From the NCBI GenBank assembly GCA_001898225.1, contig MKTJ01000023.1, positions 20,399 to 84,398 on the forward strand: DNA of 64,000 nucleotides, read 5' to 3'. The first letter of the stretch is position 1; every line of letters begins with the position of its first letter. This DNA is from Chloroflexi bacterium 54-19 (GTDB taxonomy: Bacteria > Chloroflexota > Chloroflexia > Chloroheliales > Chloroheliaceae). Both the position numbers and the translations under genes were made by a program. Below, piece after piece: positions 8,924-19,667 of this stretch. The notes under the pieces are model-generated. The model was not told the origin of the DNA, did no database searches, and was given only the letters and a program-made list of their open reading frames with translations.

Positions 8924-11900
8924 ACATTCTGCAAGCTAGCTTTTTTACAAGACTCAAGGAACTTTCTGCAAGGTGGCGGGCTAAGCCGCCGCGGCACGTA
9001 CCCTATGCGACAGGGAACGCGGCCCTGCTACAGGCGGAGTTATTCAGTCAAAGTTCCCTTGAGGCCCTGGCCCATAGTTTAGCCCAGGCCCACCAGTTAA
9101 GCTCCGAACCGGGCGATGTCCGTTTTATCCGGGATACTTTAGATGAATACAGCCAACTTTTACAGGAGGCCTACCGGGTCATCGCCAACCGGGCAATTCT
9201 TGAGCAGGAATTAGTCCCAGCCGGAGAATGGTTACTTGACAATTTTCTGCTGGTAATGGAACAAATCAGGGAGATTAAAGAGGATTTGCCGCCCGGTTAT
9301 TACCGCCGCCTGCCAAAGCTCAAAGAGAACCTTGCTAGCCCTGTGCCAAGAGTCCAAAGCCTGGCGAGAGAATTTATTTCTCACAGCGGAGGCCGCCTTG
9401 AGGCTGCCCACCTGATAAGTTTTGTCCTGGCCTACGAGACTGTCACCGACCTTTCGATGGCCGAAATCTGGGCCTTGCCGATTATGTTGCGGCTTGAACT
9501 GGTCGAATACCTGGTTAACTGGGCGGCCCGCCTTTTAGACCAGTATAAACAGCTTGCCGAGGTGGAGAGCATAGCCAGCGAATTAGCCGGGGAAACTGAC
9601 CCTCACGCCCTGCCAAAAATATTGGACGATTATTGCGCCACGCATCAGCTATCCCAGGTTGGTCCGGTCTTGCTCCTTGAGATTTTCAGATTGTTGCAAA
9701 ACAGGGAAAAGAACCCGGAGGACGCCCTGGGTTACCTGGAAACTCTGATTCTAGCGCGTTACGGCGCTATCGAGGACTTGATAAGGGCGGTTAACCAGGA
9801 TTCAGTCACCCTTGTAACGGCGGTAGCCAATGCCATTACCAGCATGCGGGCTATTGCCACGATTGATTGGAAAGATTGGTTTGAGCGGGTAAGCCGGGTC
9901 GAAAATATTTTGCGACTGGACCCTGCCGGGGTATATAGCCGGTGCGATTTTCCGACCAGGGATCGTTACCGCCATGACATCGAACGGCTAGCCCGTTCAA
10001 GCACCTTTAGCGAGGTTGAGGTAGCCTGGAAATTAGTTACCCAGGCCCGGAGTAAGTTGGGGCAAGCCTCACCCGAAACGGCCCTGCGCCAGGGCCATAT
10101 TGGTTATTACCTTGACGGGGGCGGGTTGGAGGAGTTTGAAAAAGCCCTGGACTACCATCCTGGCTACCGGGAGCAAATCGAGCAAGCCGTCTTAAAGCAC
10201 CCCACCCCGGTTTACCTGGCCGCAACCGGCGGATTAACCGTTGGGCTTTTAGCCGCCGGATTAAAATTTGCCCGGATTAAAATTAGTCCCAAAAATATCG
10301 CGGGTATTAGCCTGCTGGCCCTGCCCGCCTATGACGTGGGCCAACAGGTCGTTAACTGGGGCGTAACCAGGTTATTTAAGCCCCGGATACTGCCCCGGCT
10401 CGATATGCAGGCCGGTATTCCCGACGAATACCGCACTATTGTAGTAGTGCCGATGTTGTTACTGACCAAAGAGAGCGTGGAGGGTCAGTTTGAAAAACTG
10501 GAAGTGCAGTGGCTGGCAAACCGCGACCCCAATTTACATTTTGCCCTGTTAAGTGATTTTTCTGATGCCCCTCAAAAAATTATGCCGGGCGACCAGCTTC
10601 TTTTAGAAACAGCCTTAAACAAGTTAAAAGTCCTGCAAGCTGCCTATGGCCCCGACCGCTTTTTGTTTTTTCACCGCGAGCGCCAGTGGAACCCCCGGCA
10701 AGGGGTCTTTATGGGCTGGGAACGCAAACGGGGTAAGTTGGAGGAATTCAACCGGCTGTTGGTGGGCACCACTGATACTTCGTTTATAGTGCAGGAAGGG
10801 GACCTGGCAATTTTACCCACCATCCGGTATGTAATCACGCTCGATAGCGATACTCAATTACCCCTCAATACCGCCCGGCAGTTAATCGGGACCATATCCC
10901 ACCCCCTCAACCGGGCCGTGATTGATAAAACCAAACGGCGGGTGATAGAGGGCTATGGAATTTTACAACCCAGGGTGGAAATGGAGCCGGAAAGCACCCT
11001 GAAAAGCCATTTTGCCCGGATATTTGGCGGCCATAACGGGATTGACCCCTATACCGCCGCTATTTCCGATGTTTATATGGACCTGTTTGGAGAAGGGATT
11101 TATGCCGGGAAAGGAATTTATGACCCGGCGGTTTTGCGGGAGGTTTTGGAAGACCGTTTTTCGCCGAATACCCTGCTGAGCCACGACCTGCTCGAAGGTT
11201 GCTTTGCCAGGGCCGGTTATATTAATAATTTACAGCTAATTGATAACTTCCCAACCGATTACAGGGTCTATACCGCCCGCTTGCATCGTTGGATTAGGGG
11301 CGACTGGCAATTACTGCCCTGGTTAGGCTTTTCTGTACCTGGCAATACCGGGAAGACCGGGCGAAATCCGCTCCCGTTCATGGCCCGCTACAAAATAGCG
11401 GATAATTTGCGGCGGAGCCTGACAAATCCGGCTATCCTGGCGCTATTGGTGGGAAGCTGGGTGGTGCTGGACTGGGCCCCGGTGGTATTTGCCGGAATTG
11501 CCCTCTCCCCGCTGGTCTGGCCGAGCTTAATCAGCCTGCTGGACGCGGTAGTGGCAGCTTACCGCTCGCCGCACCCCCTGGCCACCTTCCGGGGGAAAAT
11601 CTTCGACTTTTATTACACCCTGGCGCGGAGCGCTATCAATTTAGCCCTTTTACTCGATTTATCACTGGTAAGCTTTAACGCCATCATCAAAACACTCTAC
11701 CGGCTAAACATCAGCCATAAACGTCTATTAGAGTGGGAAACCAGCGACCAGACTAACCAGCGTTTACGCCCGGCGAACCTGCTGGAAAACCTGTTACCGG
11801 AAGCGCCCCTGTTAGCTTTTGCCGGGCTAATTGGAGTGGCGGCCTTCCGGCACCTGAGAACCGGTCTGCAAGTGGCTCTGGTTACCCTGGGTAACTGGGT

Positions 11901-14900
11901 AAGTTCTCCGGCCCTGGTTGCCTTGCTGGCTAGGCCAGCCCTGCCGCCTGCTCATCCGGTTGAAGCCAGCGAACGTGAAATCCTCGACCGGCTGGCCCGC
12001 GAATACTGGGAATATTTTAATACCTTTGTAACCCCTGAAAATCATTTCCTGGTCCCGGATAACTTCCAGGAAGACCTCGACCTGGTGGCGAACCGCACCT
12101 CTCCGACCAATATTGGTCTGCAATTAATGGCCGACCTTTCGGCCCTGGATTTAGGTTTTACCGGTATGCTGGATTTCGCCAGCCGGGTTGAGCGAGTTTT
12201 GAACACCCTGGATTCGCTCGAACACTTCAAAGGGCATCTGCTGAACTGGTACGATACCGAAACCCTCCAACCCTTGAACCCGGCCTACGTTTCGACAGTA
12301 GATAGCGGCAACCTGGCCGGTTATCTGATAACGTTGCACCAGGGTATCCGCAACTTGCTAGAACGGCCAATCATCGGGGAGGCGGCCTGGCATGGCCTGC
12401 AAACCTCCCTGAGGTTAGTCAAAAGTAACTGGCCACAGGCTAAAACTTTGCCCGCCGGGCTGGATAAATGGCTTACCCGCTTGCAAAATCCACCCCGGAC
12501 TTTAGGCCAATACTTTGCCGGCCTTAACGAGTTAGAAAGCTGGACGGGAGAACTTTTAGCCCAATCCCCGGCTACAAAATGGCCCAGCCGGTTCGAGGAA
12601 CAAATCCGCAGCTTCAAGGCAGACCTGGAATTTCTCCTGCCCGGAGACCTCCCGGCAATTGGCAACGAGGGGCGTACCGGTGGTATGGACGCTCTTTGGA
12701 CCGCTGCTCCACCCTCCTTGCGCGACCTGGCCCACTTGTTAACCCTGAGTAACCAGGGGACACCACCAGATAAAACAGAAAACACCCACCCAAACCGGGT
12801 GGAGCAGGCCCAAAGCCGGGTGCGGAAACTCGTTGAAAAATTAACCGTTCTGAGTTCAAGGTCTTTGGACCAGGCTCAACGGATGGATTTCCGCTTTCTT
12901 TATGACGAAAACCGGCAACTCTTTCACATTGGCTTCGGATTGGCCGAAGGTCGCCTGGATAATTCCTATTACGACCTCCTGGCTTCTGAGGCCCGGTTGA
13001 GTAGCCTGGTGGCTATTGCCAAAGGAGATGTTCCTGCCGAACACTGGCAGCACCTGAGTCGCAACCTGGTCTGGATTGGGGCCGGGACCAGGGCCACCCT
13101 CCTATCGTGGAGCGGCACCATGTTTGAATACTTGATGCCTCCCTTGATAATGGCAAGCAACCCCGGCACTCTTTTAGAAGAAGCGGAGCGTATCGCGGTA
13201 GAAGCCCAAATCCGTTATGGGGCCGAAAATCATTTGCCCTGGGGCATTTCCGAGTCCGCCTATTACAGCTTCGATGTCAACGGAATTTACCAGTACCGGG
13301 CCTTTGGCCTGCGCGATATTTGCATCCGGCGTGAACTCGGTAACGAACTGGTGATTGCGCCTTACGCTACCCTGCTGGCTTTGCCGGTTAACCCCGATGC
13401 CACTCTTAAAAATATAACGAACTTGCTCTCGCTGGGGCTGGAAGCGGATTACGGCCTTTATGAAGCCGTAGACTTTAACAAAGAGCGGCTCCCGGCAGGC
13501 AGCGATAAAGCCATTATTCGCACCTTCATGGCCCATCACCAGGGAATGAGCCTGGTAGCAATTAACAATTTTCTCAATGACAACGTGATGCAGAAGCGGT
13601 TCCAGGCTTTCCCGGCGGTGCAGGCCACCAATATTCTCTTGAAGGAACAGTTCCCGCGCTCTGCTCCAAGGGTGCGAATTCCGCTGACAGGCCGCGAGCA
13701 AATTCGAACTCCCATTAAGCCTTCTCTCACCACCCGTGAATTTGAGTCGCCCTTCACCCCCGTGCCTTTTGCCCGGTTCGTCTCGAACGGGGCTTATTGT
13801 GTGGTTGCCACTACGGCGGGCAGTGGTTACAGCCGTTACGGCAATCTGGCGGTTACGCGCTGGCTCGAAGATCCCACCTGCGATAACTGGGGTAGTTTCT
13901 TCTATATCCAGGATGTTCACAGCAAACTGACCTGGTCGCCCACTTACCAGCCGACCCGCAAAGCGCATGACTATAGCATGGTCAACTCCCTTTATAAAAT
14001 CGAGTATAACCAGGCGGTGGGCGGACTGGATACTCACCTGGAAATTACGGTTTCCCCGGAGGACAATGCCGAAGTAAGGTTACTCACCCTGCATAATCCC
14101 ACCGCGATTATCCGGGAAATTGACGTCACCAGTTACAGCGAAATCGTCCTGGCTCCGCCCGCCGAGGACGAAGCTCATCCCGCTTTCAGCAAACTTTTTG
14201 TCCAGACCGAATACCTGGAAAACTGGAACGCTTTGCTGGCTACCCGGAGGCGGCGCTCCCCTGGTCAGGTCCCAATCTGGGCGGTCCAGGTTGTTTCGAT
14301 AAGCGGGCATAGTTTTGGACCGCCCGAATACGAAACAAACCGGGCCACTTTTATCGGCAGGAGCGGCAGTCTGGCCGAACCCGCCGCCCTTTCTCGGCCA
14401 CTTACCAATGAAACCGGCCCTGTCCTCGACCCGATTTTTAGCTTGCGGCGCCGGTTACGGATTGCGCCGGGTGGTTCTGTCCACCTGGCCTATACTACTG
14501 CCGTGGCCGAGACCAGGGAACAGGTGATAAAACTGGCCGAGAAGTACCACGACTACCTGGCCGTAACAAGAGCCTTTGAAATGGCTCGCTATCAGACTTT
14601 GATAGAGTTGCATAACCTCAGGGTTAGCTCGGAAGAAATTCATACTTTCCAGAAACTGGTTTCGCACACGCTTTATCTCGACTCGACTTTAAGGCCAGCC
14701 GGTGAGGTCGTGGCGGCAAACAGCAAAGGCCAGAGCGGGCTGTGGGCTTACGGCATCTCAGGCGATTACCCGGTGGTGGTGGGTTTTATTGCCAATCCAG
14801 ACGAAGTAAGCCTGGCCCGCGAATTATTCAAAGCGCACTCCTACTGGCGCTTGAAAGGGTTCAAAATTGACCTGGTAATCGTTAATGAGCAGGACAGCGG

Positions 14901-17595
14901 CTACACCCAACCGCTGCAAGACCGGCTATTTGGGGCGGTCCGGGAAAGCCGCTCTGAAAACTGGCTAAACCGGCCCGGCGGGATTTATTTCCTCAGGTCG
15001 CCAAACCTGCCGGAAGTCGACCTGGTTTTAATAAAGACGGTGGCGCGGGCCATTTTCTATGGGAAAAAGGGCGGCCTGGTCGCCCAGTTAAGAACCCAGG
15101 TGCCGTCCGACTATGAAGCAACCCCCCCGGCGCTGCCTGAACTGGTTGCGGACCAGCCAACGCCGTCTGTCGAGTTGCCCCCGTTACCTTATGAATTGCA
15201 ACTCGCGGGCGAGTATGGCGGCTTTAGCCCGGACGGCCAGGAATATATTATCGAGGTCAGACCGGGCAAGTCTACCCCGACCCCCTGGGTCAATGTAATT
15301 GCCAACGAGCAGGCCGGTTTCCTGGTAACGGAGCGAGGGTCCGGTTACAGTTGGGTCGAAAACAGTCGCGAAAACCGTTTAACCCCCTGGTCAAACGACC
15401 CCGTCTGCGACCCCCCTGGGGAAGCGCTCTATATCAGGGACGAGCAAAGCAAACTGGTCTGGTCGCCTGCTCCCCAACCCTGCGGGGCCGGCCCTTACCG
15501 GGTAAGGCATGGCTTTGGTTATACCATCTTCGAGCAACGCAACCAGGAACTTGATACCCAATTGACCCTCTTTGTCCCGCCCGCCGACCCGGTAAAAATT
15601 TATCGCCTCGAACTGGTCAACAACGCGGACGAAAAGAAGAACCTGTCCTTTACCCTCTATGTGGAATGGGTGCTGGGGGTCTTCCGCGAAAAAATGGCCC
15701 CTTATATCGTGACCGATTTTGACGCCGAGCGGGGCCTCCTGGTGGCCCGCAATCCCTATAACAACGAGTTCAGCCAGCGTATCGCCTTTCTAATGGCCGA
15801 TACCCCGGCTGTAAGTGTTTGCGGGGACCGGACCGCTTTTATCGGGCGTAACAATGACCTGGCGGCCCCGGTGGCGCTCGCCCCTGACCGGCAAACCCTC
15901 GCGGGAGAAGTAGGGGCCCTTAAAGACCCCTGCGGAGTCGTGCGGCGTGAACTCGAACTCGCCGCCCATAGCCGCGCGACGGTTTACTTTATCCTGGGTG
16001 AAGGGAAAGACGCGGCGCAGGTAGAGGAATTGGCCGGAAAGTACCGGCAGGCGGGGAAAATTGAAACGGCCTTTGCCGCGATAAAATGCCAGTGGCAGGA
16101 ATGGCTCGGCCACATCAAAGTCCATACACCCCAGCCGCACCTGGACGTTTTGCTCAATGGCTGGCTGCTCTACCAGACCCTGGCCTGCCGGATCCTGGCG
16201 CGCTCGGCCTTTTATCAGTCCGGTGGAGCATACGGTTTCCGGGACCAGTTGCAGGACGCGATGGCCCTTGTCTTCAGCCGTCCAGACCTGACCAGGGAGC
16301 ACCTATTGAGGGCCGCCGCCCGCCAGTTTGTCGAAGGGGATGTCCAGCACTGGTGGCACCCACCCACCGGGCGCGGGGTACGGACCAGGATTTCCGATGA
16401 TTGCCTGTGGTTGGTCTTTGTGACCTGCTACTACGTGAAGACCACCGGGGATAAACAGATTCTTAAGGAAAAAGTGCCCTTCTTACAGGGACACGCTCTC
16501 GAACCTGGCGAAGACGAATATTACGATTCGGCCCCCCTGGCTTCTCCCATAGAAGGAACGCTGTACGAACACTGCCAGCGCGCTATTCAACATAGCCTCC
16601 GGTTCGGTTCGCACGGGCTACCTTTAATGGGCACGGGAGACTGGAACGACGGCTTAAACATGGTCGGGAAAGCGGGCCGGGGAGAGAGTGTCTGGCTGGG
16701 CTGGTTCCTGGATATAAACTTGAAGGAATGGGCCGACCTGGCTGAAAAGCAGGGCGACCTGGAACAGGCCAGCTTTTACCGGGAACAGGCGGCGGAGGTG
16801 CTGGCGAACCTGGAAACTTCCGCCTGGGATGGAAGCTGGTACCTGCGAGCTTTCTTTGACGATGGCACCCCGCTTGGTTCAAAGCAAAATATTGAAGGGA
16901 AAATCGACTCGCTGGCCCAATCCTGGGCGGTTATTTCGGGGGACGCCCATCCTGACCGGTCCGGTCAGGCCCTTGAGGCAGTTTCGGAACACCTGGTAGA
17001 CCGCCAGCACCAGCTCATCCGGCTGCTAACACCGCCTTTCGATACGGCGGAACCTAATCCGGGTTATATCCGGGGCTATGTGCCGGGTATCCGTGAAAAC
17101 GGCGGCCAGTACACTCACGGGGCTATCTGGTACGTCTGGGCGCTGGCCCTGGCCGGTAAGACCGACCTCGCCTTCGAACTATTCGATTATCTTAACCCGG
17201 TCCTGCATTCCCGGGCCAACCCGGCCCTTTACAAGGTCGAACCCTACGTGATTGTGGCGGATATTTATGCCGAACCGCCTCACGCCGGGCGGGGCGGCTG
17301 GAGCTGGTATAGCGGCTCGGCGGCCTGGGCTTACCGGCTGGGCGTCGAGTTACTATTGGGCCTACACAAAGAAGGAGATTACTTAATTCTAACCCCTAAA
17401 CTTCCTTCGAGTTGGCCCGGTTACTCCATTTGTTACAAACACGGCCAGACTTCTTACTCCATAAAAGTGGAAAGAGTGGACCAATCCCAGGCCGGGGGGC
17501 CGGGAGTAGAGTTGGATGGCGAACTTTGCCTGGATGGAAAAATCTCCCTGGTAGACGATGGGGCAACCCACCAGGTGCTGGTGAGAGTAAATTAA
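8920..17595 (+). CDS. ndvB: Cyclic beta-1,2-glucan synthase (GT84 plus GH94), NdvB/ChvB-like
   Basis: 2,891 residues, the usual size of ChvB/NdvB. A long N-terminal helical region is followed by membrane segments (around residues 428-445, 840-880 and 900-1000). Between them lies a GT84 glycosyltransferase with the acidic motif ITLDSDTQLP (639-648) and HRWIRGDWQ (789-797). A glycoamylase-like domain follows around 1250-1560. The C-terminal GH94 phosphorylase-like part has QDAMAL, RISDDCLW (about 2490) and DWNDGLN (2574-2580), the last holding the general acid. In Brucella and Agrobacterium the enzyme makes, elongates, cyclises and length-controls beta-1,2-glucan from UDP-glucose at the inner membrane. 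All motif regions look intact. No NdvA-type exporter gene is nearby, so the product's fate is unknown. Confidence 0.93.
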   Translation: MNILQASFFTRLKELSARWRAKPPRHVPYATGNAALLQAELFSQSSLEALAHSLAQAHQLSSEPGDVRFIRDTLDEYSQLLQEAYRVIANRAILEQELVPAGEWLLDNFLLVMEQIREIKEDLPPGYYRRLPKLKENLASPVPRVQSLAREFISHSGGRLEAAHLISFVLAYETVTDLSMAEIWALPIMLRLELVEYLVNWAARLLDQYKQLAEVESIASELAGETDPHALPKILDDYCATHQLSQVGPVLLLEIFRLLQNREKNPEDALGYLETLILARYGAIEDLIRAVNQDSVTLVTAVANAITSMRAIATIDWKDWFERVSRVENILRLDPAGVYSRCDFPTRDRYRHDIERLARSSTFSEVEVAWKLVTQARSKLGQASPETALRQGHIGYYLDGGGLEEFEKALDYHPGYREQIEQAVLKHPTPVYLAATGGLTVGLLAAGLKFARIKISPKNIAGISLLALPAYDVGQQVVNWGVTRLFKPRILPRLDMQAGIPDEYRTIVVVPMLLLTKESVEGQFEKLEVQWLANRDPNLHFALLSDFSDAPQKIMPGDQLLLETALNKLKVLQAAYGPDRFLFFHRERQWNPRQGVFMGWERKRGKLEEFNRLLVGTTDTSFIVQEGDLAILPTIRYVITLDSDTQLPLNTARQLIGTISHPLNRAVIDKTKRRVIEGYGILQPRVEMEPESTLKSHFARIFGGHNGIDPYTAAISDVYMDLFGEGIYAGKGIYDPAVLREVLEDRFSPNTLLSHDLLEGCFARAGYINNLQLIDNFPTDYRVYTARLHRWIRGDWQLLPWLGFSVPGNTGKTGRNPLPFMARYKIADNLRRSLTNPAILALLVGSWVVLDWAPVVFAGIALSPLVWPSLISLLDAVVAAYRSPHPLATFRGKIFDFYYTLARSAINLALLLDLSLVSFNAIIKTLYRLNISHKRLLEWETSDQTNQRLRPANLLENLLPEAPLLAFAGLIGVAAFRHLRTGLQVALVTLGNWVSSPALVALLARPALPPAHPVEASEREILDRLAREYWEYFNTFVTPENHFLVPDNFQEDLDLVANRTSPTNIGLQLMADLSALDLGFTGMLDFASRVERVLNTLDSLEHFKGHLLNWYDTETLQPLNPAYVSTVDSGNLAGYLITLHQGIRNLLERPIIGEAAWHGLQTSLRLVKSNWPQAKTLPAGLDKWLTRLQNPPRTLGQYFAGLNELESWTGELLAQSPATKWPSRFEEQIRSFKADLEFLLPGDLPAIGNEGRTGGMDALWTAAPPSLRDLAHLLTLSNQGTPPDKTENTHPNRVEQAQSRVRKLVEKLTVLSSRSLDQAQRMDFRFLYDENRQLFHIGFGLAEGRLDNSYYDLLASEARLSSLVAIAKGDVPAEHWQHLSRNLVWIGAGTRATLLSWSGTMFEYLMPPLIMASNPGTLLEEAERIAVEAQIRYGAENHLPWGISESAYYSFDVNGIYQYRAFGLRDICIRRELGNELVIAPYATLLALPVNPDATLKNITNLLSLGLEADYGLYEAVDFNKERLPAGSDKAIIRTFMAHHQGMSLVAINNFLNDNVMQKRFQAFPAVQATNILLKEQFPRSAPRVRIPLTGREQIRTPIKPSLTTREFESPFTPVPFARFVSNGAYCVVATTAGSGYSRYGNLAVTRWLEDPTCDNWGSFFYIQDVHSKLTWSPTYQPTRKAHDYSMVNSLYKIEYNQAVGGLDTHLEITVSPEDNAEVRLLTLHNPTAIIREIDVTSYSEIVLAPPAEDEAHPAFSKLFVQTEYLENWNALLATRRRRSPGQVPIWAVQVVSISGHSFGPPEYETNRATFIGRSGSLAEPAALSRPLTNETGPVLDPIFSLRRRLRIAPGGSVHLAYTTAVAETREQVIKLAEKYHDYLAVTRAFEMARYQTLIELHNLRVSSEEIHTFQKLVSHTLYLDSTLRPAGEVVAANSKGQSGLWAYGISGDYPVVVGFIANPDEVSLARELFKAHSYWRLKGFKIDLVIVNEQDSGYTQPLQDRLFGAVRESRSENWLNRPGGIYFLRSPNLPEVDLVLIKTVARAIFYGKKGGLVAQLRTQVPSDYEATPPALPELVADQPTPSVELPPLPYELQLAGEYGGFSPDGQEYIIEVRPGKSTPTPWVNVIANEQAGFLVTERGSGYSWVENSRENRLTPWSNDPVCDPPGEALYIRDEQSKLVWSPAPQPCGAGPYRVRHGFGYTIFEQRNQELDTQLTLFVPPADPVKIYRLELVNNADEKKNLSFTLYVEWVLGVFREKMAPYIVTDFDAERGLLVARNPYNNEFSQRIAFLMADTPAVSVCGDRTAFIGRNNDLAAPVALAPDRQTLAGEVGALKDPCGVVRRELELAAHSRATVYFILGEGKDAAQVEELAGKYRQAGKIETAFAAIKCQWQEWLGHIKVHTPQPHLDVLLNGWLLYQTLACRILARSAFYQSGGAYGFRDQLQDAMALVFSRPDLTREHLLRAAARQFVEGDVQHWWHPPTGRGVRTRISDDCLWLVFVTCYYVKTTGDKQILKEKVPFLQGHALEPGEDEYYDSAPLASPIEGTLYEHCQRAIQHSLRFGSHGLPLMGTGDWNDGLNMVGKAGRGESVWLGWFLDINLKEWADLAEKQGDLEQASFYREQAAEVLANLETSAWDGSWYLRAFFDDGTPLGSKQNIEGKIDSLAQSWAVISGDAHPDRSGQALEAVSEHLVDRQHQLIRLLTPPFDTAEPNPGYIRGYVPGIRENGGQYTHGAIWYVWALALAGKTDLAFELFDYLNPVLHSRANPALYKVEPYVIVADIYAEPPHAGRGGWSWYSGSAAWAYRLGVELLLGLHKEGDYLILTPKLPSSWPGYSICYKHGQTSYSIKVERVDQSQAGGPGVELDGELCLDGKISLVDDGATHQVLVRVN

Positions 17596-17655
17596 AGGGC
17601 GGTTATGGCCTTGCAAACTGGTTTCTTTAACCACACCTGGTGAAACTATTTTGTT

Positions 17656-18447
17656 TTATTTACCCTGATTGGTAAATGGGGTATAGGAGCCGTCCCAGTG
17701 GATGGCCTTTCGCCTGGTTTTATCCTTCTTTTTCAAAAAGGAGTAATGCCGGTCAAGTTGAAATTTGGGTGCGCCGGTGTCGTCCCAGGTATCCCAGGAT
17801 TGTTGCTTGAATTTGAGAAAAAAGCCGGTCCACTTTTTTTCCGTTCCCCGGTAGATAAGCAGGGCACCGTCCTGCCATATACCGTTATCTTCCTCAAACA
17901 TATCAGGGGTATTGCCCTGGTTCATGTGAATATTACTCAAACCTTTAGCCGGTCTAAACCCGAATATCTTATCAGGCTGGCGTTGAGAACCCCACTGGCT
18001 GCCAAAAGCGTAAATCATTGCCGATTTATCCAGCAGGGTCCCTTTTATACAATTCTCTAAATTTTCATTCAACTCATTTGTGAGGTCGGAACCAGGTAAG
18101 TTAAAAGGAGCCGTTTTCATTTTAGCGGGGTCCAAAAGGTTCGTTCGGACGTAATCCAAAGCCAGGCCACCGGGGTGCCGGTTGCAAAATTTATCCAGGG
18201 GATAAAGACCGGGCTCCAACCGCTCGAGTCTGGCTGTTATCGGGTGATTAAAATCCTCGGCCAGGAAATATTCAACCTCGGAAATGGTATTATTTCTACC
18301 AAAAAGAATATCTGAAAATACATTAACCGAAATCCGGTAATCGTCAATCTGGTCTATGGCGTGAATCTGGTAGTGAGGGTTATTAAAAGTGGCTAACTGG
18401 CGTTCGACCGCCCAACCTTTAAATAAACAATAGTGTTGGACTGGCAT
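17656..18447 (-). CDS. DUF2278 (YukJ-like) family protein
   Basis: About 263 residues. The order of conserved segments matches what I know of DUF2278: HYQIHAID near the N terminus, RISVNVFSD, ALDYVRTNL, YAFGSQWG, IHMNQGN, and the WQDGALLI to F-x-Q-SWDTWDDTG end. The family has no established activity and often occurs near envelope or stress genes. I chose ATG 18447 because AGGAG lies 8 bases upstream; an extra 13 codons in frame upstream lack a ribosome site. It is convergent with ndvB with only about 60 bases between the stops, and lies downstream of a GH16 gene on the same strand. Confidence 0.8.
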   Translation of the reverse strand: MPVQHYCLFKGWAVERQLATFNNPHYQIHAIDQIDDYRISVNVFSDILFGRNNTISEVEYFLAEDFNHPITARLERLEPGLYPLDKFCNRHPGGLALDYVRTNLLDPAKMKTAPFNLPGSDLTNELNENLENCIKGTLLDKSAMIYAFGSQWGSQRQPDKIFGFRPAKGLSNIHMNQGNTPDMFEEDNGIWQDGALLIYRGTEKKWTGFFLKFKQQSWDTWDDTGAPKFQLDRHYSFLKKKDKTRRKAIHWDGSYTPFTNQGK

Positions 18448-18632
18448 TATATTTTCTCCTGGAAAGCCTGCGTCACTTTGAGGCAACCGGAGTTACAAAA
18501 TTTAGTTTACCCAGGGCCGGTTCTAACCTGGCCCAAAGTCTACTTCCATTCAGGCATAACTTCACCTGTATCCAGCATAGCACCTGAACATAAATGTTTG
18601 GATGGAAATAAATAAATTTTGGTCAAACCGGG

Positions 18633-19667
18633 CTAAGAGGGTCGGGTTTGCCAGACGCGCACATAATCTATTTCAAAAGAGGAAGGGAAAGCGGTCCTGG
18701 CATCGGGGTTGCCCGGCCAGTTCCCACCGACGGCCAGGTTCAAAATCAGGTACATAGGTTCTGCCGGGATATGATTTTTGTTCTTTTCCCGCTGGCGAAC
18801 AATCCCGTCAACATACCAGGTTATTTCCTGGGGGGTCCAGTTCAGGCCAAAGTCATGAAATCCTGCCGAAAAGTCCGGGCCGCTCCATTTGCCACCTTTC
18901 TCCCCGTTTGTGCCGTCTGGTTGAATAAAATGCGCGGTCATGTTGACGGTCATGGGGTAATCACCTACCAGTTCCATAATATCAATTTCAGGCGGCCATT
19001 TCTGACTGACCGGCAAGAGCCAGATGGAAGGCCAGAAACTCTTACCGTAGGGGATTTTAGCCCGCACTTCTACATAGCCGTACTCGAAGGCGAACCTGGG
19101 AGGGTCCACCGAATTCTCACCGATATTGCCTGTCGTAACCATCCCGGAAGTGTAATTATAGGTTTTGCCGTCGCTGGCGTGAACGACCTCTTTTTGAGCG
19201 CGCAGGTTGAGTAACCCCTGGTCAACCGACACGTTTCCGGGTTGGTACCACTCCAATTCGTTATTGCCCGCGTTTGTACAACCCTTATTGTCCCACCAAT
19301 AACAGGTAACCCATTTTTTTGGATCCAACGATCTACTGTTGAATTCGTCGCTGAAGACAAGGGTCCAGTTTCCGGCGGAGTCAGGTAGCCCTGAAGGAAA
19401 GGGAGTGGTAGCAGCAACGGTCAGCCCAGGTGAATTCGGGGTTGTTAAGGATGGGGTTTGAGATTTAGCCGGAATTGTCGGGGAAGTAAAGGTTGTGGCA
19501 GGTGAGGAGTAAGCCAGTGGAGCCGTATTTTGCGGCGGGGCAGATTCGGAATCTTTCAGGATAAAGGGAATCAGTAAACTCGTGATAACAATGAATATCA
19601 GGCTGATAATAGAATATTTCTGAAAGAAAGATTGGCGGTTCCTGTTTGAATGTTGCTGCGGTTTCAT
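18633..19667 (-). CDS. Secreted or membrane-anchored GH16 beta-glucanase
   Basis: 344 residues. A short basic N terminus and a hydrophobic helix (about residues 17-37) form a signal peptide or anchor. It is followed by a Ser/Thr/Pro-rich linker of about 60 residues and a GH16 domain. The active-site motif is E227-IDIM-E232 (nucleophile and acid/base glutamates). WPSIWLLP and the NNELEWYQPGNV block support a laminarinase-type (endo-beta-1,3 or 1,3-1,4-glucanase) fold. The ribosome site AGGTGAAG precedes the ATG. It is a close paralog of the GH16 at 32377-33870, sharing the CYWWDN-GCT and NNELEWYQPGNV segments but lacking the C-terminal module. It is divergent from the exopolysaccharide operon, so trimming of that polymer (as ExoK does for succinoglycan) is a plausible role. 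Confidence 0.9.
   Translation of the reverse strand: MKPQQHSNRNRQSFFQKYSIISLIFIVITSLLIPFILKDSESAPPQNTAPLAYSSPATTFTSPTIPAKSQTPSLTTPNSPGLTVAATTPFPSGLPDSAGNWTLVFSDEFNSRSLDPKKWVTCYWWDNKGCTNAGNNELEWYQPGNVSVDQGLLNLRAQKEVVHASDGKTYNYTSGMVTTGNIGENSVDPPRFAFEYGYVEVRAKIPYGKSFWPSIWLLPVSQKWPPEIDIMELVGDYPMTVNMTAHFIQPDGTNGEKGGKWSGPDFSAGFHDFGLNWTPQEITWYVDGIVRQREKNKNHIPAEPMYLILNLAVGGNWPGNPDARTAFPSSFEIDYVRVWQTRPS

Noticed and set aside
13174..14037. A 287-codon open frame antisense to ndvB
   Set aside because: It lies wholly inside a gene with clear motifs; no ribosome site or family resemblance supports it.
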